Both the position numbers and the translations under genes were made by a program. A model generated the notes under the pieces. It worked only from the letters and a program-made list of their open reading frames with translations. It was not told the origin of the DNA and searched no databases. Below are positions 54,807 to 62,258 of a DNA stretch of 64,000 nt, one piece after another. Where the stretch lies: NCBI GenBank assembly GCA_902622985.1, contig CACNSH010000001.1, positions 252,036 to 316,035 on the forward strand, written 5' to 3'. The stretch comes from an uncultured Pelagibacteraceae bacterium. Its GTDB lineage: Bacteria; Pseudomonadota; Alphaproteobacteria; Pelagibacterales; AG-422-B15. Each line of letters begins with the position of its first letter. The stretch's first letter is position 1.

Positions 54807-57656
54807 TTAAAATGCATATGAAACGTTTGCAGAGATGTAGTCTCTATCGAAAGATGTGTTGTCAAGCTCGTCGCCCAACTGATTCACATAACTTAATCCA
54901 ATAGATGTGTCACCTTTAGATAATGTACCTGTTAAAGACAGAGACATCTTGCCTGGTACCCAACCACCCATTGTTGAAGGAGCGTAACCTTTGAAGTCAT
55001 GCGCCCATACAAAACTAGGACTGAAGGTCCATGGTGAATTGGAAACATTGTTGTATGTCGCAACTCCAACCAATCTGTAAGTCATAGCAAGGTCATCCGC
55101 GTTGTTCTTGTCTTCACAATAAGAACCATTACCAAAAAGTGGGTCGGTTTGTGAAGAAGCAAGGTGAGTTAAACCATCAAGTGCCTTGACTGAGTTGAAT
55201 GAAGTGCCAGCCAAAGTTACACCACCACACTTAACACCACCAACTCCGTCACGATAACCACCACGATTGACAGGCTTGTCATCAGATAAATCAGGTACAG
55301 ATACGAAACCAAGCTCTGTTATAAGAGCCGCACTGTCAGCTCCTAAGCCAGCCGTAACTGGGTGAGATGCTGAAAAGCTTGAAGTAGTACCAACCGTTCC
55401 TGAGATCACATCATACTCAAAATATGGAGTTGTGTAATAATCTGAAGCAGCAACTGTTGCAAGCGAGATTGCTGGTAAGTATGAACGTTTAAACTGTCCA
55501 GCGGCAGTAATCAAAGTCTCTCTGGTCGCTGTAGCGTCTACGTTAGCTTGATATTTAGCTAGCGACATGGATAGTTCATTATCAGCAGCATATGCTCCTT
55601 GAATGACACCCATTGTTAAGAGCTGAGTTGTACCAGCTGCATCAGACAATTGCTGACCTTGGTCAGCCGGTGCTGTGTGCAGTGGAAAATCAGGTCTAAA
55701 AGTTAATTCAGCTTGAACAGTAGTTGGTCCAATGTTTGTATTCATGCTCAAACCCATTGCCTGAAGATTTTCAGGATAGATGAACTCATACTCAGCCATG
55801 TTCAATGGAGTTATAGCTGCCCCAAGAAGAGCTGCTGCACTGGATAGTGTACTAGCTTTATTGAAAAACTGTTCGTCAGCTAAATGGATACAACGTGCAG
55901 CATCAAAATAAAGCTCACCATTGACTTCTGTATACAACATTGCATCAAGCGCATTTGCTTTTTCCTCAGATGTATATGCAAAGTTAGATGTCGCACCTTT
56001 ACCGTAGATATGGTTAGCCAAAGATGGGTTCATGTATGCTCCACATGCACCAGAGCCGTATGCAGTATTAGCTAAAGACGTTAAAACAGCAGTCATACCA
56101 GCTGTCTCGGCGTCAGTCATCGTTACCGTAGGAGTAGTTGTGAAACCTACAGCAGTACTGTCAAGACGTGTAGCTAAAGCAGTACCAGATGCTGCCAATT
56201 GGAAAGCTCCAAATAAGTCACCGGCGTAAACACCTCTTTGACCTTTGTATCTTATGTAAGGAACTTTACTGTCATACTGAGTGAAATAAATTCCCACATC
56301 AACACCTGAACCAATATTGTCGATATAATTTCTTAGAGCAAAACCATATTGATCGTCACCATCAGCGTAGAGATGACCATTTCCATGAAGGTCTATAACT
56401 CCAATTTTGCTTCCACCTTTTTTAGTGTACTCATCCCAGTTTTGATAACCGTGAGCAAGACCAGCATAACCTGCAGTTCCTAATGAAGCTAATGTATTGA
56501 TATCACCTGCAGTACCACCGAAACCTGCTGTTGGGTGCGCAGCCGCACCACCTGCAAGTACAGCAGCTTTAGCGTTCATTCCAATGTAATTGTCGCCGCC
56601 CATCATTGCTGAAAGACCTATTTGATTGTAATACGTGCTAGTAGTGGTTTTTGCACCAGCGTTAAATGCTGCAACAGTTGCAGCATTACAACTTCCACCG
56701 GCAGCAATAATTATGTAACTACAAGCATTGTTCCGCGCATCACCTGTGTGACTACCGTATGGTGCACTGAATATTAATCTGTTTCCATTTTCTGAAGCCA
56801 CTTCACTACCAAAGTAAGTACCGGCCTCATCGATTGTTACATGCTCTTCGTTCATTTGAAGATATGCTTCAAATGACCAGCCACCGTCAAGATAACCTTC
56901 AATAGTTATTTGCTCAGTTGGTAACAGTGCTTCTTTAATACTCGCTCCCGGAACTCTTAAAGATACTAAGTCAAGAGCGTTTGTAGTTAAACCGTTCATA
57001 CCTACAGGGATAAATGTTGACTCACCCCAGTTCGTAACGAATCTTCCAGCCGTTAATGAAAGTGGACCAACATCTGATGTGATGTATGCATTCAAAACAT
57101 CAAAATCTTGTTCAATGTTATCCAACTGTGCTGACGTGAAAGGTCTAAAAGTTGGAGATGTAAAAGTATCAACTGCATTGTAGCTGCCAACGAGGGATAA
57201 ATTAACACCTACACCAGAATCCGTTACACCTGTAATTTCAGAATATACTCTTGATGTTGCATCGAATATGTCACCGCCATCAAAGTTCATATTACCGTCA
57301 TCAGCATTTTCTGAAGTTATATCTCTTGGAGAGTTACCGGCGTTGCCGTAGCCATCTGTTTTTCTAGTAGCACAACCTTCACCGTCCGTAAGGTATGCTG
57401 ATTCTGAACCCGATGCTATCGGTGATACTCTCTCGAGGCCACCTGCATTAATGTAAGCTCTCATCGTGTCATCAATACGTTTGTATCCTCTGACACTCTG
57501 ACAATCACGTTCTATTCTCATTGAGAAACCAGTTGTGACAGTTGTGTTTGCAGAACCTGTGAAACCAGGCATGTTTATTTCCACTGCATTAGCAAACGTA
57601 AATGAAGTGATTACAAATACTAATGAGTAAATGATCGATAATATTTTTGATGGCAT
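54807..57656 (-). CDS. DUF1302 family outer-membrane protein, enlarged
   Basis: A 949-residue precursor with a signal peptide (1-24) and the DUF1302 signatures VTNWGESTFIPVGMNGL (about 209-225) and YPENLQAMGLSMNTNIGP-like segment (about 649-667), ending in AF, the outer-membrane-barrel terminus. Family members are usually around 550-650 residues; the extra length comes from Ala/Gly/Thr-rich insertions around 320-400, 500-600 and 720-850. Three sampled 60-base lines (55021, 55621, 56521) contain 25, 33 and 33 G or C, compared with 14 of 60 in nearby 58321. A strong AGGGGG ribosome site is five bases before the ATG. Function in transport or lipid export is inference. Confidence 0.87.
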   Translation of the reverse strand: MPSKILSIIYSLVFVITSFTFANAVEINMPGFTGSANTTVTTGFSMRIERDCQSVRGYKRIDDTMRAYINAGGLERVSPIASGSESAYLTDGEGCATRKTDGYGNAGNSPRDITSENADDGNMNFDGGDIFDATSRVYSEITGVTDSGVGVNLSLVGSYNAVDTFTSPTFRPFTSAQLDNIEQDFDVLNAYITSDVGPLSLTAGRFVTNWGESTFIPVGMNGLTTNALDLVSLRVPGASIKEALLPTEQITIEGYLDGGWSFEAYLQMNEEHVTIDEAGTYFGSEVASENGNRLIFSAPYGSHTGDARNNACSYIIIAAGGSCNAATVAAFNAGAKTTTSTYYNQIGLSAMMGGDNYIGMNAKAAVLAGGAAAHPTAGFGGTAGDINTLASLGTAGYAGLAHGYQNWDEYTKKGGSKIGVIDLHGNGHLYADGDDQYGFALRNYIDNIGSGVDVGIYFTQYDSKVPYIRYKGQRGVYAGDLFGAFQLAASGTALATRLDSTAVGFTTTPTVTMTDAETAGMTAVLTSLANTAYGSGACGAYMNPSLANHIYGKGATSNFAYTSEEKANALDAMLYTEVNGELYFDAARCIHLADEQFFNKASTLSSAAALLGAAITPLNMAEYEFIYPENLQAMGLSMNTNIGPTTVQAELTFRPDFPLHTAPADQGQQLSDAAGTTQLLTMGVIQGAYAADNELSMSLAKYQANVDATATRETLITAAGQFKRSYLPAISLATVAASDYYTTPYFEYDVISGTVGTTSSFSASHPVTAGLGADSAALITELGFVSVPDLSDDKPVNRGGYRDGVGGVKCGGVTLAGTSFNSVKALDGLTHLASSQTDPLFGNGSYCEDKNNADDLAMTYRLVGVATYNNVSNSPWTFSPSFVWAHDFKGYAPSTMGGWVPGKMSLSLTGTLSKGDTSIGLSYVNQLGDELDNTSFDRDYISANVSYAF

Positions 57657-58009
57657 TTTTTCCCCCTGAAAAAAATATTCATTATTAAACTTATTACTAT
57701 GGATATTAGGTTCTTAGTGTGTACCAGAAATGATACATCTCTTACTTCTACTATCCAGAGATTTAGGTATTTGACTTAATTTAAGCCTTTAAGTCAAGAT
57801 TTTATATTTCAAAAAAAGTAGTTATTTAAGCTTTATAATAATGAGGTAAAACATCATCTGTGCGATAAAATAATTATCTTATCGGATATAAATAATAAAA
57901 AATATTGGAAAACTGCAGTTTTTTTCAATTTCGAGCAGATTGCCTAAGTAAATTCACATTATATATATATCAATTGTACCAATGTAGGTCATTTTTATTT
58001 GTTGCAGTT
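57657..58009. promoter_or_regulatory. Intergenic region upstream of the DUF1302 operon (353 bases)
   Basis: The only gap longer than 300 bases; both flanking genes point leftward, so it lies after hemD and before the DUF1302 gene. It contains no credible ORF. It holds a 22-base palindrome at 57863-57884 with ten of eleven pairs matching, an imperfect TGTACC/GATACA dyad (57719-57736), a 6-base ATCTCT/AGAGAT repeat (about 57738-57763), and an AT-tract around 57960-57970. No clear sigma-70 promoter was found by eye. Confidence 0.5.
57863..57884. promoter_or_regulatory. Near-perfect palindrome, candidate operator
   Basis: The core GATAAAATAATTATCTTATC with flanking C and G forms 11 pairs with a single mismatch (57869 with 57878). 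No T-run follows on either strand, so it is not an intrinsic terminator. It lies about 207 bases before the DUF1302 start. Its symmetry fits a dimeric repressor site, but a target regulator is unknown. Confidence 0.5.
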
Positions 58010-58735
58010 TTACAACAATATCGTTTTTTTAAGCTTTTGCATGAGGCTTGCTTGTGTAGGCTGAGATGAATGAACTACATTTAGATAGCCATTTTTTTTC
58101 ATCACATTGGAAATATTTTTACTGAGCGTCAAAATCAAAAGATTTTTACACTTATGAAAAAGATTTTGATTTAAAATTAATTTGCATAATCGCTCAGCAT
58201 TTTGCTGAGAATAAATCAAACAAACATTAATTTTCTTATTTTTTAAAAGCTGAACAGTGGAATTATTGAATGAAGATTTAAATATTGTTTTGTAAACAAT
58301 TGTCTTTTCAACTTCATATCCAATTGCATTTAAATTTTTAATAAATTTTTGGTTTAATACTGAACCTGTCATGTAGACTAATTTATTTCCATATTTTTTT
58401 TCTAACTGGGTTAAATTTTTAGTTAAATATCTTAAGAGTTGATTGCTATCTTTAGCTTTGTATAAGAAATTTGAAAATCCAGCTGTTTTTAACTTTTGAT
58501 ACGATGAGTTGCCAATAACTAAAATAGGTATATTCGGTCGTGAAGAATATTTCTCAATAAGTATTTTTGCTGCTCGTTGACTTGAAATTAAAACTGTTTT
58601 TTTTGAATTTAAAACACGATCAATGTTTATATTAGAAATTTTACTTAGGGAGTCTATATGTGCATCATACCCTAATTCCTCAATTTTTTTTTTTAATTTT
58701 TTTGCCTCATTTTTTGGACGAGTAATCAAAATCAT
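58010..58735 (-). CDS. hemD: Uroporphyrinogen-III synthase
   Basis: HemD closes hydroxymethylbilane to uroporphyrinogen III, with ring D inverted. The family is poorly conserved; this 241-residue protein starts ILITRPKNEAKKLKKKIEELGYDAH, the typical HemD N-terminus, has a central VYMTGSVLNQKFIKNLNAIGYEVEKTIVYKT segment (about 118-148) and a C-terminal SSQPTQASLMQ block (about 223-233), similar to the family's PTxxAL motif. It overlaps hemC by 29 bases, which supports the call. Very AT-rich. Confidence 0.87.
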   Translation of the reverse strand: MILITRPKNEAKKLKKKIEELGYDAHIDSLSKISNINIDRVLNSKKTVLISSQRAAKILIEKYSSRPNIPILVIGNSSYQKLKTAGFSNFLYKAKDSNQLLRYLTKNLTQLEKKYGNKLVYMTGSVLNQKFIKNLNAIGYEVEKTIVYKTIFKSSFNNSTVQLLKNKKINVCLIYSQQNAERLCKLILNQNLFHKCKNLLILTLSKNISNVMKKNGYLNVVHSSQPTQASLMQKLKKTILL

Positions 58736-59681
58736 CTTCTAATTTATTCAATTGGTTAATTTTTTGTTGACCGACATCTTTAATTATTTTTTTTCCAAGC
58801 TCAATACTTACCTCATTATACTGTTTAGCAGGTCCCGCAACCATTTCTTTAAATAAACATTGTCCGCTGTGATCAAATAAATCGCATTTAATTTGTATAT
58901 TTTCATCTGCAATTTTTGCATAGACTGAGATAGGACTGTTACAATTTGCATTGATTGTTTTTAATACATTGCGTTCAGCAATACATTCAGTTTGCGTTAT
59001 GATGTGATTAAGAGGTTTAAAAATTTGTTTAAAATTATTATTTGTCTTGGCCTGAACTCCAACCGCGCCTTGGCAAGCTGCGGGTAAAAAACTTTTATGA
59101 TCCATGATTTCAGTAATAAGATGGTCTTGCCCTATTCGCTTAAGTCCTGCAGCACTCAAAATTATTCCATCATACTGTTTATCGATTAATTTTTTCAGAC
59201 GGGTATCAACATTTCCTCTTAACAATTTAATTTGTAAATCTTGTCTTAGGTTTAATATTTGTGCCCTTCGCCTTACTGAACTTGTGCCGATAATTGATCC
59301 TGAAGGTAAAAGCTCAAGACTTTTTCCAGAGTTTGAGATGAATGCATCTGATGGATCGTAACGTTTCATCCAACAGATAATTTGCAGTTCTGGATTTTCA
59401 TCGCTTGCTGGGACATCCTTCATAGAATGAATGCCAACATCTATTACCCCCTGTAGAATTTGGCCCTCTATTTCTTTTGTGAAAAGACCCTTTCCACCCA
59501 GTGTATCCAGACGTTCATTGGTATGAATATCACCAGTTGTTTTGATTGTTTGGATTTCAAATGCAATATTTTTTTTTATTTCATCAAATTTTTCTGCTTC
59601 TTTTATAAGTAAATGAGTTTGGGCTCTAGATAATTTACTTTCTCTGATGCCGACTATACATTTTCTTGAGTTCATCATCAT
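58707..59681 (-). CDS. hemC: Hydroxymethylbilane synthase (porphobilinogen deaminase)
   Basis: HemC joins four porphobilinogens into hydroxymethylbilane. The 324-residue protein has the GIRESKLSRAQ start (11-21), GGKGLFTKE (62-70), HSMKDVP (85-91, catalytic Asp89), and Cys247 in NANCNSP, the dipyrromethane-cofactor cysteine. Length is normal. Divergent from tsaD, with 79 bases between. It supplies the substrate of HemD, which follows in an overlap. Confidence 0.97.
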   Translation of the reverse strand: MMMNSRKCIVGIRESKLSRAQTHLLIKEAEKFDEIKKNIAFEIQTIKTTGDIHTNERLDTLGGKGLFTKEIEGQILQGVIDVGIHSMKDVPASDENPELQIICWMKRYDPSDAFISNSGKSLELLPSGSIIGTSSVRRRAQILNLRQDLQIKLLRGNVDTRLKKLIDKQYDGIILSAAGLKRIGQDHLITEIMDHKSFLPAACQGAVGVQAKTNNNFKQIFKPLNHIITQTECIAERNVLKTINANCNSPISVYAKIADENIQIKCDLFDHSGQCLFKEMVAGPAKQYNEVSIELGKKIIKDVGQQKINQLNKLEDDFDYSSKK

Positions 59682-59760
59682 TTCATAAGCCTTTGAATAT
59701 TTTAACAGTATAATATAATAGAATTTCTATCGAACTTTATATTAATTAATAAGTGTTGGT

Positions 59761-60840
59761 GTGCAAAATCGTATAAGAGTAATTGGAATCGAGTCAAGTT
59801 GCGACGAAACATCGGTTTCCGTAGTCCAAAAATCTGGCGACAAAATAAAAGTGTTGTCTAACATTGTAAAATCTCAGATTGAAATTCACAAATATTATGG
59901 TGGAGTGGTTCCTGAGTTGGCCGCCCGTGCGCATTCAGATATCGTTGACAAATTGGTAATCAAAGCTCTCGATAAAGCAAATTTAACATTCAAACAAATT
60001 GATGCTATTGCAGCTACAGCAGGGCCAGGATTGCTTGGCGGTCTACTTGTGGGTGTTGTAGCGGGCAAAACGCTAGCTCACTATTTAAAAAAACCTTTTA
60101 TCGCAGTTAATCATTTAGAGGGACACGCTCTATCAATCAAACTTGAACAAGATATCGACTATCCATATTTACTTTTATTAGTTTCAGGTGGACATACAGA
60201 ATACACAGTAATTAAAAACTTTAATTCCTATAAACGTATAGGTACCACAATAGATGATGCTCTGGGCGAAGCATTTGACAAAACGGCTCGTCTTTTAAGA
60301 TTGGGGTATCCAGGTGGACCAGAAGTTGAAAAATATGCTGCATTGGGTGATAAGAATAAATTTGAACTTCCCATGCCTCTCATTCACGAGAAGAATGCGC
60401 ATTTTTCTTTTGCAGGATTAAAATCTGCGGTTGCAAAGATAGTATCTCAAAATAGATGCACAGAAAAATTTAAGAAGGATATGGCTGCGTCATTCCAAAA
60501 AACTATAAATGAAATAATTTTTAAAAAAACCCGAAATGCAATTCATGAATACAAACGAATAGTTAAATCTAAAAAAACTTTGAAAATAGTTGTTGCGGGA
60601 GGCGTTGCTGCCAACAAAAGCATTCGTAATTCACTTAAAGAACTTGAAACACTTGAAGATTGTGAATTTTTATTTCCATCAATTAAGTATTGTACTGATA
60701 ATGGAGCCATGATTGCGCTTGCAGGCATTGAAAGATTTGAAAGAAACAAATTTAATAAATTAAATTTTAAGCCGCGGCCAAGATGGCCCCTTGATAAAAA
60801 TGCTGTTTTTATGAAAGGCAAAAGAGCTGTTGAAGGATAA
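59761..60840 (+). CDS. tsaD: tRNA N6-adenosine threonylcarbamoyltransferase TsaD
   Basis: TsaD transfers threonylcarbamoyl to A37 of ANN-decoding tRNAs, the step before MtaB. The 359-residue protein starts at GTG and reads IRVIGIESSCDETSVSVV (5-22), has metal-binding His118 and His122 in NHLEGHAL and the HFSFAGLKSA block (about 214-223), and a C-terminal GGVAANKSIR motif (about 280-289) and DNGAMIA (about 315-321). All key residues are present. Its 3' end overlaps gpsA by 11 bases. Confidence 0.97.
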   Translation: MQNRIRVIGIESSCDETSVSVVQKSGDKIKVLSNIVKSQIEIHKYYGGVVPELAARAHSDIVDKLVIKALDKANLTFKQIDAIAATAGPGLLGGLLVGVVAGKTLAHYLKKPFIAVNHLEGHALSIKLEQDIDYPYLLLLVSGGHTEYTVIKNFNSYKRIGTTIDDALGEAFDKTARLLRLGYPGGPEVEKYAALGDKNKFELPMPLIHEKNAHFSFAGLKSAVAKIVSQNRCTEKFKKDMAASFQKTINEIIFKKTRNAIHEYKRIVKSKKTLKIVVAGGVAANKSIRNSLKELETLEDCEFLFPSIKYCTDNGAMIALAGIERFERNKFNKLNFKPRPRWPLDKNAVFMKGKRAVEG

Positions 60841-61828
60841 AAACAAATATAAAGTAGGTGTAATTGGAGCTGGAGCGTGGGGCACTGCACTTGCAAATAT
60901 AATTTCAAAAAAAGAGAAAGTTATTTTATGGGCAAAAGAAAAAAGTGTTTGCGACAATATAAATAAACTATCTGAGAATAAGAGGTATTTGCCGAAGATT
61001 AAATTAAGTAAAAAAATAAAATGTACGACATCAATCCTTGATGTTTCGAATTGTGAAATTCTATTTTTAGTTTCACCTGTTCAATATTTATCTAGTAATT
61101 TATTAAAACTTAAAAAAGACATAGAGCATAAAACATTATTTGTTTGTTGCTCAAAAGGTATAGAAATGAATAGTTTGAAATTACCAAGTGAAATCGTAAA
61201 TTCAATATTTCCAAAAAATAAAATTGCAATTATCTCGGGACCAAACTTCGCAGCTGAGATTGCAAAAGGTCTACCGGCAGCAACCGTAGTTGCTTCAAAA
61301 AGTGAACAAGTTGCAAATAAAATTGCTCAACTCATTAAATCTCCAACATTAAGACCCTATTTATCTGATGACATTATTGGATCACAAATAGCAGGAGCCT
61401 TAAAAAATATTTATGCAATTGCAAGTGGTATTGTTTTTGGAAAAAAATACGGTGAAAATGCTGTCGCTTCAATTATTTCAAGAAGCTTTGCAGAAATAAA
61501 AATTGTAGCCCAATCGATGAACGCAAAAAAAAGTACACTTGCCGGTCTCTCAGGTATGGGAGATTTATTTCTGACATGTTCATCTAAAGAGTCTAGAAAT
61601 TTTTCTTTGGGCATTGATCTTGCAAAAGGAAAAACGCTAAATCAAATTATTGAAAAAAAATTCTCAGTCGCTGAGGGAGTATTTACTGTCAGGGCACTGA
61701 AAAAACTATCAATGAATAAAAAATTAGATTTACCAATCAATGAAGCTATTTATAAAGTTTTATACCGAAAGAAAAATATTGATGTTACAATCCAAGAACT
61801 TTTAAATAGGCCGATCACAAAGGAATAA
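60830..61828 (+). CDS. gpsA: Glycerol-3-phosphate dehydrogenase (NAD(P)+)
   Basis: GpsA makes glycerol 3-phosphate from dihydroxyacetone phosphate for phospholipid synthesis. The 332-residue protein starts at TTG (60830), in the tsaD overlap, and has GVIGAGAWGTALAN (10-23), the GPNFAAEIAKGLPAATVVAS block (about 138-157), and the catalytic-lysine segment QIAGALKNIYAIASGI (about 185-200). No better start is close. Order tsaD-gpsA fits alphaproteobacteria. Confidence 0.96.
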   Translation: MKDKNKYKVGVIGAGAWGTALANIISKKEKVILWAKEKSVCDNINKLSENKRYLPKIKLSKKIKCTTSILDVSNCEILFLVSPVQYLSSNLLKLKKDIEHKTLFVCCSKGIEMNSLKLPSEIVNSIFPKNKIAIISGPNFAAEIAKGLPAATVVASKSEQVANKIAQLIKSPTLRPYLSDDIIGSQIAGALKNIYAIASGIVFGKKYGENAVASIISRSFAEIKIVAQSMNAKKSTLAGLSGMGDLFLTCSSKESRNFSLGIDLAKGKTLNQIIEKKFSVAEGVFTVRALKKLSMNKKLDLPINEAIYKVLYRKKNIDVTIQELLNRPITKE

Positions 61829-61829
61829 C

Positions 61830-62246
61830 ATGAACTACTGGTTAATGAAATCAGAGCCTGAAACATGGTCTTGGGAACAACAAGTAAAAGCTGGAAACAA
61901 AGGCGAAGGTTGGGATGGTGTGAGAAATTATCAAGCATCCAACAATATGAAAAAAATGGAAAAAGGAGACCTTTGTTTTTTTTATCACTCAGTCAAAGAA
62001 AGGGATATTGTTGGTATAGTAAAAGTCGTGAAGAAATATCATCCTGATCCTACGGATAAATCACAACGCTTTGGAATGGTGTCTGTAGCAGCGGTAAAAG
62101 CCCTTAAAAATAAAGTAAACCTGTCCCAAATAAAAGAGCATCCAAAACTCAATCACTTAGCCTTAGTTAAACAGTCGCGTCTCTCAGTAATGCCGATCGA
62201 TAAAAAGTCATGGACAATTATTTGCAATCTCGGTGGTATCAAATAA
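61830..62246 (+). CDS. EVE domain protein (thymocyte nuclear protein 1-like)
   Basis: A 138-residue protein that is a single EVE domain, related to PUA domains and thought to bind modified bases in nucleic acids. It opens YWLMKSEPETWSWE (3-16), the family hallmark, followed by WDGVRNYQASNNMKKMEKGD (about 29-48) and the FGMVSVAAVKAL strand. It starts 1 base after gpsA stops and precedes acs by 12 bases, the order seen in related genomes. Biological role is not established. Confidence 0.93.
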   Translation: MNYWLMKSEPETWSWEQQVKAGNKGEGWDGVRNYQASNNMKKMEKGDLCFFYHSVKERDIVGIVKVVKKYHPDPTDKSQRFGMVSVAAVKALKNKVNLSQIKEHPKLNHLALVKQSRLSVMPIDKKSWTIICNLGGIK

Positions 62247-62258
62247 GATAATTTCCTT

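Noticed and set aside
54788-54865. 26-residue extension of the DUF1329 protein into the DUF1302 3' end
   Set aside because: The AGGAAAGG site and signal peptide place the start at 54787; the extension overlaps the upstream gene.
54807-57656. Genomic island around the higher-GC DUF1302 gene
   Set aside because: No integrase, tRNA, direct repeats or mobile genes flank it, and hemD and folD neighbours are ordinary core genes.
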